DNA from: Kosakonia radicincitans DSM 16656
GTDB taxonomy: Bacteria; Pseudomonadota; Gammaproteobacteria; Enterobacterales; Enterobacteriaceae
Length of the DNA: 64,000 nt
Assembly (NCBI RefSeq): GCF_000280495.2
Contig: NZ_CP018016.1
Location: 4,836,001-4,900,000 of the forward strand
Direction of reading: 5' to 3'
The notes under the pieces are model-generated. The model was not told the DNA's origin and did not search any database. It worked only from the letters and a program-made list of their open reading frames with translations. This document shows positions 11,362 to 20,594 of the stretch, piece by piece; the first letter of the stretch is position 1, and each line of letters begins with the position of its first letter. The translations under genes were made by a program, and so were the position numbers.

Positions 11362-11745
11362 CGATGTCGTTCCTGTTGGTTTGCCCACAATTTGGGCCGC
11401 TTGCAGCAACTCAGGCTGCTTAACTGCCGTGGCGAAAAATCACCCAACCCAGCGTCGGATAGTCGCGGATACAATGCCGCTACTTATCTGGCTGAGGCAG
11501 TTATTAATCTCCCTTAGTGAGATTCTTGTGGATAAAAGACCATTAAAAACGCAATTAACAGGACTTTTATCCACCAGAAATGTCATCACTTTGTTAAATA
11601 TAGAACACTATCGACAAAAATCCTGGCTCACAGGTTAAAAAACGAGCAGAGAGGGGAAAAAGGGTGGGTTTTAAGAACATTCCGCAAGGGGCTAAAAAGA
11701 CAGGAAAAGTGCCGGAGCACGGCAAATACCGTGCTCCGTGGGGGA
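11362..11745. other. osmY upstream region and osmY-prfC spacer
   Basis: This 384-nt stretch has no convincing gene. It must contain the osmY promoter (minus strand) and the prfC terminator at 11713-11738. I could not pick an unambiguous sigma-S -10 element by eye. Confidence 0.6.
11713..11738 (-). terminator. Intrinsic terminator of prfC
   Basis: Perfect 10-bp stem CGGAGCACGG / CCGTGCTCCG with a 6-nt loop directly after the prfC stop. On the minus strand it is followed by GCACTTTTCCT. Confidence 0.8.
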
Positions 11746-13335
11746 TTAATGCTCGCGAGTTTTATGGAAAGTCACTTCCGGATAGCGTTCCTGCGTCAGG
11801 TTCAGGTTCACCATCGTCGGCGCGATATAGGTCAGGTTATCGCCGCCATCCAGCGCCAGCTGGATCTCGTTCTTACGCTTAAACTCTTCGAATTTCTTCA
11901 CGTCGCTGCTTTCAACCCAGCGCGCTGTCGCCACGTTAACGGATTCATACACCGCTTCTACGTTGTACTCGCTCTTCAGGCGCGACACGACCACGTCAAA
12001 CTGCAACACACCGACTGCACCCACGATCAGATCGTTGTTGGCGATGGGTCGGAATACCTGCACCGCGCCCTCTTCCGAAAGCTGTACCAGGCCTTTCAGC
12101 AACTGTTTCTGCTTCAGCGGATCGCGCAGACGGATACGGCGGAACAGCTCCGGGGCGAAGTTCGGAATACCGGTGAACTTCATCATTTCGCCCTGAGTAA
12201 AGGTATCGCCAATCTGAATGGTGCCGTGGTTGTGCAGCCCGATAATGTCGCCAGGATAAGCTTCTTCAACGTGAGAACGGTCGCCGGCCATAAAAGTCAG
12301 CGCGTCAGAGATAACCACATCTTTACCGGTGCGCACCTGACGCAGCTTCATCCCTTTTTCGTATTTGCCTGACACCACGCGCATAAATGCGACGCGGTCG
12401 CGGTGTTTCGGATCCATGTTCGCCTGGATCTTAAAGACGAAGCCGGTAAATTTGCTGTCGTCTGCTTTCACTTCGCGCAGATCCGTTTGACGCGGCATTG
12501 GCGCTGGCGCCCACTCAACCAGGCCGTCCAGCATATGGTCAACGCCGAAGTTACCCAGCGCGGTGCCGAAGAAGACCGGGGTGATTTCACCGCTCAGGAA
12601 CAGCTCTTTATCGAACTCGTTGGACGCGCCCTGTACCAGTTCCAGCTCATCACGCAGTTGCTGCGCCAGATCTTCACCCACCGCTTTGTCGAGATCCGGG
12701 TTGTTCAGCCCTTTAACGATACGCACTTCCTGAATCGTATGGCCCTGCCCGGTCTGATAAAGATAGGTTTCATCTTTATAAAGATGGTAAACACCTTTAA
12801 ATAACTTACCGCAGCCAATCGGCCAGGTGATGGGCGCGCAGGCGATCTTCAGCTCGTTTTCCACTTCATCCAGCAATTCCATTGGATCGCGGATGTCACG
12901 GTCGAGTTTGTTCATAAAGGTCAGGATCGGTGTGTCGCGCAGACGGGTAACTTCCATCAGTTTGCGGGTGCGATCTTCAACACCTTTTGCCGCATCGATA
13001 ACCATCAGGCAGCAGTCCACCGCCGTTAATGTGCGGTAGGTATCTTCAGAGAAGTCTTCGTGCCCCGGGGTATCCAGCAGATTCACCAGACACTCGCGAT
13101 ACGGGAACTGCATCACGGAAGTGGTGATGGAGATCCCACGCTGTTTTTCCATCTCCATCCAGTCGGATTTCGCATGCTGGCTGGAGCCGCGACCTTTTAC
13201 CGTACCAGCGGTCTGAATTGCCTGTCCAAACAGCAAGACCTTTTCGGTGATGGTGGTTTTACCCGCATCGGGGTGCGAGATGATGGCGAACGTACGGCGC
13301 TTCGCCACCTCTTGTAAATAAGGAGACAACGTCAT
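11746..13335 (-). CDS. prfC: Peptide chain release factor 3
   Basis: GTPase that recycles RF1/RF2 from the ribosome after termination. 529 aa, identical in length to E. coli RF3. The G1 loop SHPDAGKTT lies near residue 20, G3 is DTPGHEDF and G4 is MNKLDRD; EF-G-like domains follow. Monocistronic, with a good terminator downstream. Confidence 0.98.
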   Translation of the reverse strand: MTLSPYLQEVAKRRTFAIISHPDAGKTTITEKVLLFGQAIQTAGTVKGRGSSQHAKSDWMEMEKQRGISITTSVMQFPYRECLVNLLDTPGHEDFSEDTYRTLTAVDCCLMVIDAAKGVEDRTRKLMEVTRLRDTPILTFMNKLDRDIRDPMELLDEVENELKIACAPITWPIGCGKLFKGVYHLYKDETYLYQTGQGHTIQEVRIVKGLNNPDLDKAVGEDLAQQLRDELELVQGASNEFDKELFLSGEITPVFFGTALGNFGVDHMLDGLVEWAPAPMPRQTDLREVKADDSKFTGFVFKIQANMDPKHRDRVAFMRVVSGKYEKGMKLRQVRTGKDVVISDALTFMAGDRSHVEEAYPGDIIGLHNHGTIQIGDTFTQGEMMKFTGIPNFAPELFRRIRLRDPLKQKQLLKGLVQLSEEGAVQVFRPIANNDLIVGAVGVLQFDVVVSRLKSEYNVEAVYESVNVATARWVESSDVKKFEEFKRKNEIQLALDGGDNLTYIAPTMVNLNLTQERYPEVTFHKTREH

Positions 13336-13426
13336 AATAAAAATCTTCTGTGTAATTGCGCGGCCCAGGCCACGCGATGAAATACGAAAAATGCGGCTAT
13401 TGTACTCAACAGCGAAGTGCAGACAA

Positions 13427-14104
13427 TCAATGTTTACACAGGCGTTGCTCCAGTTCGTTCAGGGACGTTACGGTCCAGGTCGGGTTAATGCCTTCAGGCA
13501 GCGCGCGATTATGCGCGTTTAGCCAGCAGGTGGACAGCCCGGCGTTGATACCGCCCAGAATGTCAGATTCTGCCGTATCGCCCACCATCATGACGCGATC
13601 GCGATCCGGGTTGCCGGCCAGTTGTAGCGCGTGATCGAAGATGCGGCGATCGGGTTTGGCAACACCGACTTCTTCGGAGATCACCAATAAATCAAAATAG
13701 TCACGCAAGCCGGTGCGTTCCAGACGAATTCGCTGCAACGCGGTAAAACCGTTGGTAATGATACCCAGCTTCACCTTGCCTTTCAGGCTGTCGAGCAGCG
13801 AAACAGCGCCCGGCAGCGGCGCGCAAATCTCAGCCATCGCATTAAGAAATGCGTCGTTCAGCGAACCCGCCGGAACGTTCAGGCGCTCAGACCAACCCTG
13901 AAAACGGCGGTGTTGCAGTTGCAGCGCAGTGATGGCGCCATTCTGGTAATCAACCCACAGAGGCTTATTAACAGACTGATATTCAAGAAAATCCTGGTCG
14001 GTGAATGTCACGCTATAGTCAAGAAACATCCGTTGTAAGCCGCCAAACGCATCAAAGGTAAACAGCGTTTCGTCAGCATCAAAGAGTATCCAGTCCCATT
14101 TCAT
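13427..14104 (-). CDS. yjjG: Pyrimidine 5'-nucleotidase YjjG
   Basis: HAD-superfamily phosphatase, 225 aa, with motif [11 protein letters not shown], motif [10 protein letters not shown], the motif III lysine in VAKPD and motif [12 protein letters not shown]. coli YjjG acts on dUMP, dTMP and modified pyrimidine monophosphates (house-cleaning). It follows rimI by 12 nt in a holD-rimI-yjjG operon. Confidence 0.96.
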   Translation of the reverse strand: MKWDWILFDADETLFTFDAFGGLQRMFLDYSVTFTDQDFLEYQSVNKPLWVDYQNGAITALQLQHRRFQGWSERLNVPAGSLNDAFLNAMAEICAPLPGAVSLLDSLKGKVKLGIITNGFTALQRIRLERTGLRDYFDLLVISEEVGVAKPDRRIFDHALQLAGNPDRDRVMMVGDTAESDILGGINAGLSTCWLNAHNRALPEGINPTWTVTSLNELEQRLCKH

Positions 14105-14116
14105 TACATCACCTTT

Positions 14117-14557
14117 TTAAATTGACAGAGCCATCACTATCGCGTCTTCGCGCCCGTTGGCGGTGGGATAGTAATTGCGGCGGATTGTCGCCTCGTTAAA
14201 ACCTAAACTTTCATACAGTGCAATCGCGCCAACATTGGAGGCGCGCACTTCCAGCCACAGGGTTAATACCTCGCGGGCTTCCAGTTCGCGGATCAGATGT
14301 TCCAGCAACTGGCGGCCAAACCCTTTCCGTTGCCAGGCGGGATCAACCGCGATGTTGAACAATGTGGCTTCATCCAGCACAACCTGGGTAATGGCGAAAG
14401 CCGCCATCTCATCGCCCACCATCAGCCGGTAGTTGAGGTAGCGATCCCCTTGATTGCTGGCGAAGGTCTTTTCGCTCCAGGGGAAGGCGTGCGCCCGTGT
14501 TTCAATCTGGTATGCGCGGGCTAAATCAGCCGTGCTGAGGGAAGAAATCGTGTTCAT
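14117..14557 (-). CDS. rimI: Ribosomal protein bS18 N-acetyltransferase RimI
   Basis: GNAT enzyme that acetylates the N-terminal Ala of ribosomal protein S18 using acetyl-CoA. Start ATG at 14557 gives 146 aa beginning MNTISSL as in E. coli (148 aa). The acetyl-CoA loop is RKGFGRQLL within VDPAWQRKGFGRQL; the C-terminal ESLGFNEATIRRNYY motif is typical. The start lies inside the 3' end of holD (overlap 14526-14557). Confidence 0.95.
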   Translation of the reverse strand: MNTISSLSTADLARAYQIETRAHAFPWSEKTFASNQGDRYLNYRLMVGDEMAAFAITQVVLDEATLFNIAVDPAWQRKGFGRQLLEHLIRELEAREVLTLWLEVRASNVGAIALYESLGFNEATIRRNYYPTANGREDAIVMALSI

Positions 14558-14939
14558 GTTCGCAGATTTGTTGCCATAACGCGGCGCGTGCCGCAGGGTT
14601 AGTGCGTAATTCATCCACGCCGGGCGTTGCGACCTGTGCGCCCGCCAGCGACTGCAGTTCATCGACACCCAGCCACCAACTGTTGCACTGGCTGCCAGGC
14701 GGCAGCATCGCGACGCGATCCGGCGTCAACTGTAATACCTGATCCGCCGTAATGGTAAGCGCGCGCAGTACGTCGCTCACCAGTGGATCGGCAAGCATCG
14801 GCGGTTCGGAAGCGACCATCACCAGACGAATATGCGCAGGCAGCGAAATGGCGATTTCGCCCTGCAACACCGCCGGGCGTCGCAAGCTCCACTGAGTAAT
14901 GCCCAGTTGCTGTAATTGCCAGTCGCGTCGGGAAGTCAT
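14526..14939 (-). CDS. holD: DNA polymerase III psi subunit
   Basis: Clamp-loader accessory subunit that binds chi (HolC) and the tau/gamma complex. Start ATG at 14939 gives 137 aa beginning MTSRRDWQLQQLG, the length of E. coli psi; this N-terminus is the conserved segment that contacts the clamp loader. First gene of holD-rimI-yjjG and divergent from rsmC. Confidence 0.96.
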   Translation of the reverse strand: MTSRRDWQLQQLGITQWSLRRPAVLQGEIAISLPAHIRLVMVASEPPMLADPLVSDVLRALTITADQVLQLTPDRVAMLPPGSQCNSWWLGVDELQSLAGAQVATPGVDELRTNPAARAALWQQICEHEHDFFPQHG

Positions 14940-15009
14940 AGCGAAACACTCCTGTGTGTCAGGCGCGCAAATATAGCAAACCCGGCGAAAATTCGCTATC
15001 AACGACGCT

Positions 15010-15168
15010 CGTCAACAAAGAGGCAGTTTGCAGGATAACGTGTATACACAAAATCATTCACACTGCGTCGAGGCGGCAAGACTGAGCAGCCCCAGGAGCT
15101 TACATAAGTAAGTGACTGGGGTGCAAAGGTGAAGCCAACAAAGAGGCAGTTTGAAGGATAACGTGTAT
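15010..15168. repeat. Direct repeat flanking a hairpin, holD-rsmC intergenic region
   Basis: A segment of about 34 nt (CAACAAAGAGGCAGTTTG, A or C, AGGATAACGTGTATA) occurs at 15012-15046 and again at 15135-15169 with essentially one mismatch. Between the copies lies a hairpin with CCCCAG/CTGGGG outer arms (15090-15121) and CTTAC/GTAAG inner arms. The structure resembles dispersed intergenic repeats of enterobacteria; I cannot confirm family membership. Confidence 0.7.
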
Positions 15169-15171
15169 AAT
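15166..15171 (+). promoter_or_regulatory. Probable -10 element of rsmC
   Basis: Perfect TATAAT in the right-hand repeat copy, 32 nt before the rsmC ATG. No clear -35 element is visible. The left-hand copy of the repeat has TATACA at the same place. Confidence 0.5.
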
Positions 15172-15203
15172 CGCCGCCTGAGTTAAACGAGGAACCCCCA
15201 TTC

Positions 15204-16232
15204 ATGTCTGCTTTTACCCCGGCAAGTGAAGTCTTGCTGCGCCACAGTGACGATTTCGAAACCAACCGCATTCTGTTTGCCGGTGATTTGCAGGATGACC
15301 TGCCCGCTCGTCTGGAGACGGCTGAAAGCCGTGCCTGGACGCAACAGTTTCACCAGTGGCAAACCTTAAGCCAGCAGATGGGCGAACGTGCCCGTTATAG
15401 CCTGGTCGCTGACAGCGAGACGATCGGCGATGTCGATACGCTGATCTATTACTGGCCAAAAAACAAACCCGAAGCGCAGTTCCAATTAATGAACCTGCTG
15501 TCGCTGCTGCCAATGGGCTGCGATATTTTCGTCGTCGGCGAAAACCGTAGCGGCGTGCGAAGCGCCGAGCAGATGCTGGCTGCGTATTGCCCGCTCAACA
15601 AAATAGACAGTGCGCGTCGCTGCGGACTGTATTACGGTCGTCTGGAGAAGAAATCTGACTTCGATGCGAATGGTTTCTGGGGCGAGTATGCGCTGGGCGA
15701 TCTGACGATCAAAACCCTGCCGGGCGTCTTTAGCCGTGACGGATTAGATGTGGGCAGCCAATTGTTGCTCTCAACCCTGACACCGCACACGAAAGGTAAA
15801 GTACTGGATGTTGGCTGCGGTGCCGGTGTGCTGGCAGCGGTGCTGGCGAGCCATTCGCCGAAAGTGCGTTTAACCCTGTGCGACGTTTCCGCTCCGGCGG
15901 TAGAAGCCAGCCGCGCGACGCTTGCTGCCAACGGCTTTGAAGGTGAGGTTTTTGCCAGCAATGTCTTCTCTGAAGTCACTGGTCGCTTTGATATGATTAT
16001 CTCCAATCCGCCGTTCCATGATGGCCTGCAAACCAGTCTGGAAGCCGCTCAGACGTTGATACGCGGCGCGGTGCGCCATCTGAACAGCGGCGGTGAGCTG
16101 CGCATCGTCGCTAACGCCTTCCTGCCGTACCCGGACGTATTAGATCAGACCTTCGGTTTCCATGAAGTGCTCGCCCAGACCGGACGTTTCAAGGTTTACC
16201 GCACAGTAATGACGCGCCAGGCGCTGAAATAA
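15204..16232 (+). CDS. rsmC: 16S rRNA m2G1207 methyltransferase RsmC
   Basis: SAM-dependent methylation of G1207 in helix 34 of 16S rRNA, acting on the 30S subunit. 342 aa with a degenerate N-terminal methyltransferase-like domain and a catalytic C-terminal domain. The SAM-binding motif is [12 protein letters not shown] and the N-methyltransferase motif is SNPPFHDG. The ATG at 15204 is preceded by GAGGAACC. A terminator follows at 16243. Confidence 0.97.
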   Translation: MSAFTPASEVLLRHSDDFETNRILFAGDLQDDLPARLETAESRAWTQQFHQWQTLSQQMGERARYSLVADSETIGDVDTLIYYWPKNKPEAQFQLMNLLSLLPMGCDIFVVGENRSGVRSAEQMLAAYCPLNKIDSARRCGLYYGRLEKKSDFDANGFWGEYALGDLTIKTLPGVFSRDGLDVGSQLLLSTLTPHTKGKVLDVGCGAGVLAAVLASHSPKVRLTLCDVSAPAVEASRATLAANGFEGEVFASNVFSEVTGRFDMIISNPPFHDGLQTSLEAAQTLIRGAVRHLNSGGELRIVANAFLPYPDVLDQTFGFHEVLAQTGRFKVYRTVMTRQALK

Positions 16233-16242
16233 TCACTCTTCT

Positions 16243-16265
16243 CCCGGCGAGCGCTGTTCGCCGGG
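16243..16265 (+). terminator. rsmC terminator hairpin
   Basis: Perfect 8-bp stem CCCGGCGA / TCGCCGGG with a 7-nt loop, 10 nt after the rsmC stop, followed by TCTCC. The T-run is poor, so termination may be partial. Confidence 0.6.
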
Positions 16266-16333
16266 TCTCCCCGATTTACCCATTCACAGCGCCCATTTTT
16301 GCAGCAATCAGTGTTGCTCTCAGCAATTAACTA

Positions 16334-16361
16334 TTGACGAAAAGTTGAAAACATCTAGAAT
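16334..16361 (+). promoter_or_regulatory. Promoter of the tRNA-Leu cluster
   Basis: TTGACG, a 16-nt spacer, and TAGAAT, followed by a GC-rich discriminator (GCGCCTCC). This is the usual form of a stringently controlled stable-RNA promoter, 41 nt upstream of the first tRNA. Confidence 0.8.
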
Positions 16362-16402
16362 GCGCCTCCGTGGTAACGATACTTCAAAGGTATCGATGGT
16401 AT

Positions 16403-16489
16403 GCGAAGGTGGCGGAATTGGTAGACGCGCTAGCTTCAGGTGTTAGTGTCCTTACGGACGTGGGGGTTCAAGTCCCCCCCCTCGCACCA
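16403..16489 (+). tRNA. tRNA-Leu (anticodon CAG), copy 1
   Basis: 87 nt including the encoded CCA. Acceptor GCGAAGG pairs with the 3' end, the long class II variable arm has stem GTCC/GGAC, and the anticodon CAG is at 16437-16439. It reads CUG codons. First of three tandem copies at the place of the E. coli leuQPV cluster next to rsmC. Confidence 0.97.
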
Positions 16490-16517
16490 TAAACCACGCA
16501 GATATCGCTCGCACTGT

Positions 16518-16604
16518 GCGAAGGTGGCGGAATTGGTAGACGCGCTAGCTTCAGGTGTTAGTGTTCTTACGGACGTGGGGGTTCAAGTCCCCCCCCTCGC
16601 ACCA
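16518..16604 (+). tRNA. tRNA-Leu (anticodon CAG), copy 2, variable-arm variant
   Basis: Same 87-nt tRNA as its neighbours except that the variable-arm stem reads GTTC instead of GTCC (T at 16565). This turns one C-G pair into a U-G wobble, so it should still fold. Separated by 28 nt from copy 1 and 32 nt from copy 3. Confidence 0.97.
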
Positions 16605-16636
16605 ACGAGGCGATATCTAAAAAGTAAGATGACTGT

Positions 16637-16723
16637 GCGAAGGTGGCGGAATTGGTAGACGCGCTAGCTTCAGGTGTTAGTGTCCTTACGGACGTGGGGG
16701 TTCAAGTCCCCCCCCTCGCACCA
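16637..16723 (+). tRNA. tRNA-Leu (anticodon CAG), copy 3
   Basis: Identical by eye to copy 1 (GTCC variable-arm stem, CCA encoded). Probably processed from a single three-tRNA transcript. No strong terminator is seen after it. Confidence 0.97.
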
Positions 16724-16756
16724 GATATCTTATACTCTCCCTGTATGACTCCCCCG

Positions 16757-16996
16757 TTACACCATCATTTTCAAATTCAGCAGCATCATTATCATCCCCC
16801 CGACAAGCGCAACGCCCGAAGGCAACAAAACAAAATGTCGTAACCGCTTATGGTAAAGCATCGCCGGAGTCAGCAATAAACCCAGCAAAATCACCATCCG
16901 CCATGCGTCGATCGAAAGATCAGCCAGTGCCAGAACGGCAACAATCATGCCCGGCAGGACGATCCCCCAACCACTTCCCAGCGCTCGCTGCAACAT
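16757..16996 (-). CDS. yjjZ: Small membrane protein, DUF1435 (YjjZ-like)
   Basis: 79 aa hydrophobic protein of about three membrane segments, beginning MLQRALGSGWG, with the conserved-looking LLLTPAMLYHKRLRHF in the middle. I recognise it as the DUF1435 protein found near fhuF in E. coli; the symbol is given with moderate certainty. Start ATG at 16996 is preceded by AGAGAT. A strong Fur box lies 19 nt upstream, so iron-repressed expression is likely; a longer in-frame start would place that operator inside the gene. Function is unknown. Confidence 0.75.
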   Translation of the reverse strand: MLQRALGSGWGIVLPGMIVAVLALADLSIDAWRMVILLGLLLTPAMLYHKRLRHFVLLPSGVALVGGMIMMLLNLKMMV

Positions 16997-17014
16997 GTTT
17001 CCATCTCTGATATC

Positions 17015-17033
17015 GATAATGATAACCAATATC
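17015..17033. promoter_or_regulatory. Fur box upstream of yjjZ
   Basis: GATAATGATAACCAATATC matches the 19-bp Fur consensus at 17 of 19 positions. It lies just upstream of the minus-strand yjjZ and 220 nt from the divergent diguanylate cyclase. Confidence 0.85.
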
Positions 17034-17252
17034 ATATGACATCATTTCTCATTTGTCAGCATACTGCCAATACCACAGTATGAAGATCGCTCATCTTCTG
17101 ATGACAGACATTCCTTAAGGTGATAAATTAAGCGCTGCTTAAATAAAAATCCAAATCACTAATTTTTCGCGATGACTGTTTCTTCGCGTTATTTCTTTTC
17201 TTATCGACTCACTGCGTAGTACTACATTGTGGATAAATAACGATTTTTAGGT

Positions 17253-18317
17253 ATGACATTACAAACCTGGCAATCTCTGTGTAACAAGAGATATCGTTTG
17301 TCGCTGCGACTCTTCTTGCTGCTCAATGCACTCTCAGCAATGTTCTCCATGGCTCTGCCGCTCTATAACCTGCGCGCCTTCACGCTACCAGCGTGTATTA
17401 TTTTTGCGGTGAGCGTTTTGTTGCCCGTATGGCACAGATACTATCCGAAAAAGAAAATCAGTATCCCATTGATTTCTCTTATGTTTGGCTGCCTTTGGGC
17501 ATGGCATGTAATCGTGAGGATCGATTTACTCCAGCACAACACCTCATCGTATTTGCTGATCGCCCTCCTGAATGTTCTCTTTATTGGCTCGATTGCTTTT
17601 TCTAATAACATTGCCGCGTTCCTGCTGCATTCATTGCCGGTATTCGCCGCTTGTCTCTATTTCTCCGGATCGGAGAGCGAGCTCCGTTTAATATTTAGTT
17701 TTGCTTTGCCGGTATTAGGTATCTCCATACAACATGCAATTCAGAAGCGTAATGATAATTTCGCCCAGGCATTAATGAACCGTTTAATGCAGGAACGGAA
17801 AACCCTGAACGATTTGAGCATGCTGGATCCCCTTACCGGGTTGTATAACCGTCGCGGCCTGCAATCCAAAATCGATAACCTGCTGGCACTGGATGATAGT
17901 TCACGGTTTGTACTGCTGCTGGATATCGACCACTTCAAAGCTTATAACGACCACTACGGCCATATGATGGGCGATCAGGCGCTAATTCGCGTCTCTGCCG
18001 CATTGCGCGATGCCGTGCGTTCCCGCGATATCGTCGCGCGCTTTGGCGGTGAAGAATTCATGATCCTGCTGAATAATACCGATCTGGAACATGCGCGCCT
18101 GGCTGCCGAGCGTATTCGGCAGAAAGTGTACGATCTGAAGATTCCGCATATGTTTAATGAAAGTGTCGCCACGAATGTCACCATCAGCATTGGTATTGCA
18201 CCGTTGCTGGATGACAATATCGACGCCGCTATTGAGCGGGCAGATAAAGCGTTATATGAAGCCAAGCATTTGGGCCGCAACAATATTCTGGTGAGCGGGG
18301 AATTGCGCCTCGCCTGA
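17253..18317 (+). CDS. Membrane-anchored diguanylate cyclase (GGDEF)
   Basis: Predicted to synthesise cyclic di-GMP from two GTP. The N-terminal half (about residues 15-165) has several hydrophobic segments forming a membrane sensor; the GGDEF domain begins near LSMLDPLTGLYNRRG. The active loop is GGEEF at residues 265-269, and an inhibitory I-site RSRD (256-259) lies exactly five residues upstream, so product feedback is expected. No EAL domain. It lies between yjjZ and fhuF, where E. coli K-12 has no such gene. Its input signal cannot be read from sequence. Confidence 0.93.
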   Translation: MTLQTWQSLCNKRYRLSLRLFLLLNALSAMFSMALPLYNLRAFTLPACIIFAVSVLLPVWHRYYPKKKISIPLISLMFGCLWAWHVIVRIDLLQHNTSSYLLIALLNVLFIGSIAFSNNIAAFLLHSLPVFAACLYFSGSESELRLIFSFALPVLGISIQHAIQKRNDNFAQALMNRLMQERKTLNDLSMLDPLTGLYNRRGLQSKIDNLLALDDSSRFVLLLDIDHFKAYNDHYGHMMGDQALIRVSAALRDAVRSRDIVARFGGEEFMILLNNTDLEHARLAAERIRQKVYDLKIPHMFNESVATNVTISIGIAPLLDDNIDAAIERADKALYEAKHLGRNNILVSGELRLA

Positions 18318-18373
18318 GGCGTAGCAGCACCAACTTTACGATAAAAATCTTGCTATCGATTTTACCTCTGGAT

Positions 18374-18399
18374 AGGATTAGCAATCATTATCATTTAGA
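18374..18399. promoter_or_regulatory. Fur site upstream of fhuF
   Basis: AGCAATCATTATCATTTAG contains the perfect half-box ATCATTATC. It lies about 20-45 nt before the fhuF ATG; fhuF is a known Fur target in E. coli. Confidence 0.7.
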
Positions 18400-18419
18400 T
18401 TCCGCATCCAGCTGGCGCC

Positions 18420-19208
18420 ATGACCTATCGCACCGCATCGATCACTGAACATGCTATCTGGCGAAGCCGTCTCGTTGATGAACGCGATTCGCTGGCTAAT
18501 GCTATGCGGGAAGCCATCGCCAGCACGCGCTCCCACTTACTCGATTTTATTCGCCTTAATGAACCAGCGCCCTGGCAAGCACAGACACTGGCGGAATGGT
18601 CACGGCCTACCACGTTGCAATCGCTGATTGCGACCTATTCCGATCATATTTACCGTCATCAAATGGCGCAGCCGCGCGAAAACAAACCGCTGCTGTCACT
18701 ATGGGCACAATGGTATCTGGGATTAATGGTACCGCCCTTGCTACTGGCGTTGTTAACGCAGAAAAGTGCCATTAGCCTCGCACCTGAACATTTTCACGTT
18801 GAATTTCATGAAACGGGTCGCGCGGCCTGTTTCTGGATTGATGTGCAGCAGGATCATCAACTGACCTTACAAAATGATGCGCAGCGGATTACTGCACTGG
18901 CTTCGCAGGCGATGCTCCCGGTAGTTCAGGCACTGGAAGCCACGGGCGATATCAACGGCAAACTTATCTGGAGCAATACCGGCTATCTGATCAACTGGTG
19001 TCTGGGTGAGATGATCCCGCAACTGGGTGAAGCTCGCGTCGCGGCATTACGCCAGACCTGCTTCTTCGAAAAACAGCTTTCCGATGGCAGCGATAATCCG
19101 CTGTGGCGCACTGTTGTGCTGCGCGATGGCGCGCTGGTACGTCGTACCTGTTGCCAGCGTTACCGGTTGCCGGATGTGCAACAGTGCGGTGACTGCACGC
19201 TGAAATAA
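18420..19208 (+). CDS. fhuF: Ferric siderophore reductase FhuF
   Basis: [2Fe-2S] protein that reduces hydroxamate-bound ferric iron (ferrioxamine, ferrichrome) in the cytoplasm. 262 aa, the E. coli length. The unusual C-terminal cluster motif is intact: C244-C245-x10-C256-x2-C259. A Fur site lies upstream and a terminator downstream. The FoxA-like receptor at 60.8 kb imports hydroxamate-type siderophores that such a reductase would serve (inference). Confidence 0.97.
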   Translation: MTYRTASITEHAIWRSRLVDERDSLANAMREAIASTRSHLLDFIRLNEPAPWQAQTLAEWSRPTTLQSLIATYSDHIYRHQMAQPRENKPLLSLWAQWYLGLMVPPLLLALLTQKSAISLAPEHFHVEFHETGRAACFWIDVQQDHQLTLQNDAQRITALASQAMLPVVQALEATGDINGKLIWSNTGYLINWCLGEMIPQLGEARVAALRQTCFFEKQLSDGSDNPLWRTVVLRDGALVRRTCCQRYRLPDVQQCGDCTLK

Positions 19209-19211
19209 TCA

Positions 19212-19230
19212 GGGAGGCGTTACGCCTCCC
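19212..19230. terminator. Terminator between fhuF and the PTS EIIC
   Basis: Perfect 8-bp stem GGGAGGCG / CGCCTCCC with a 3-nt loop, 3 nt after the fhuF stop and close to the end of the convergent EIIC gene. Probably works in both directions. Confidence 0.75.
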
Positions 19231-19253
19231 TTATGATTCTCCTTGATCCTGTT

Positions 19254-20594
19254 TTAAGCGACCTGTTTTTCATCCTCTGTACGCTGTGCCTCTTCCGCTT
19301 CCTGCTCCAGGAGCTGTTTCTCATACACTTTAAAGAAAGGGAAATAGATGACAGCTGAAATACAGGCCAGCAGTACGACAAGAATTGCGGCACGGAAATC
19401 CCAGCCGAGCGCCCACGCCCCGCCAATCGGTGCAGGCGCCGTCCACGGCACAACAGAAATCACTCTGCCGATCAGATCCAGCTTCATGGCTGCCCACGCA
19501 ATAATGGCATTGACCGTCGGTGCCAGCAGGAAAGGAATAAAGAACACCGGATTCATGACGATCGGGGTGCCGAAAATCACCGGCTCATTGATATTGAAGA
19601 TGCTGGGTACGACGCTCAACCGGCCAATCGAACGCAGGTGAACCGAGCGGCTGCGTAAATAGCAGAACACCAGCCCCATTGTTGCACCGGAGCCACCTAT
19701 CACGATAAAGAAAGTCCAGAACGCTTCCATAAAGATATGCGGCAACGGCGCGCCCTGTGCCAGTGCGCTCTGGTTGATCCCCAGATTGGTTAACCAGAAC
19801 ATTTGCAGCATGCCCGAAACAATGGCCGCGCCATGAATACCGGCAAACCACAACAGATGAGCAATAATCACCGCCAGCAGGATCGCCGGAAGAGAATCCG
19901 CCGCCGCCACCAGCGGTTTGAACAGCGCCATAATCGCCTGTGGGATGAGCATATTGAACTGCGACTGGATCAGCAGGCTTAACGGGTAGAGTGTCAGCAC
20001 GACGACAAGTACCGGGATCAGCAGATCAAATGAGTTTTTGATCATCGGCGGCACCTGGTCCGGCAGGCGAATGCCAATATTGTGCGCCTTCAGGAAACGC
20101 ATCATTTCGACACAGTAAATCGCCACCAGTATTGCGGTGAAAATACCGGTTCCGCCCAGGCTGTCCACCGGAAGCGTACCGTTGGTTTTCGGTGCCGCAA
20201 CCAGTAAAAACGCCATCAGCGACAGCATTGCGCACATGAAAGGGTCGAGCTGGTGCGATTTCACGTAATGCTTACCGAGGTTATAAGCAATCGCCGCACA
20301 GATATAAATGGACATAATGCCCATCGTCATATCGAAAGGCGTGAGGATCCGCCCTTCATACTGTTTCGCCAGATCCAGCCAGGCGCGCGCAAAGCCCCAG
20401 GTGGTATCCGGTGAAAAGGGCGGATAGGCAAAGACCAATAAGAATGAGCCAACAATCATAAACGGCATCGCAGAAATGAAGCCGTCACGGATGGCCATAA
20501 CATGACGTTGAGAAGAGATCCGCCCGGCGATCGGGCTGACGTAGTTTTCTATAAACCGGAAAATCAGGTTAAACGCAGCATGGTTAGCAGACAT
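19254..20594 (-). CDS. PTS EIIC, cellobiose/diacetylchitobiose type (ChbC-like)
   Basis: 446 aa integral membrane sugar permease of the Lac/Cel PTS family, with about ten hydrophobic segments and the conserved FNINEPVIFGTPIVMNPVFFIPF motif at about residues 325-350. Start ATG at 20594 is preceded by CAGGAGA. No EIIA or EIIB gene and no glycosidase is next to it, so it must borrow these from elsewhere. A perfect 21-bp palindrome lies about 200 nt upstream. The substrate is probably a beta-glucoside or chitobiose-like disaccharide, by family only. Confidence 0.9.
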   Translation of the reverse strand: MSANHAAFNLIFRFIENYVSPIAGRISSQRHVMAIRDGFISAMPFMIVGSFLLVFAYPPFSPDTTWGFARAWLDLAKQYEGRILTPFDMTMGIMSIYICAAIAYNLGKHYVKSHQLDPFMCAMLSLMAFLLVAAPKTNGTLPVDSLGGTGIFTAILVAIYCVEMMRFLKAHNIGIRLPDQVPPMIKNSFDLLIPVLVVVLTLYPLSLLIQSQFNMLIPQAIMALFKPLVAAADSLPAILLAVIIAHLLWFAGIHGAAIVSGMLQMFWLTNLGINQSALAQGAPLPHIFMEAFWTFFIVIGGSGATMGLVFCYLRSRSVHLRSIGRLSVVPSIFNINEPVIFGTPIVMNPVFFIPFLLAPTVNAIIAWAAMKLDLIGRVISVVPWTAPAPIGGAWALGWDFRAAILVVLLACISAVIYFPFFKVYEKQLLEQEAEEAQRTEDEKQVA

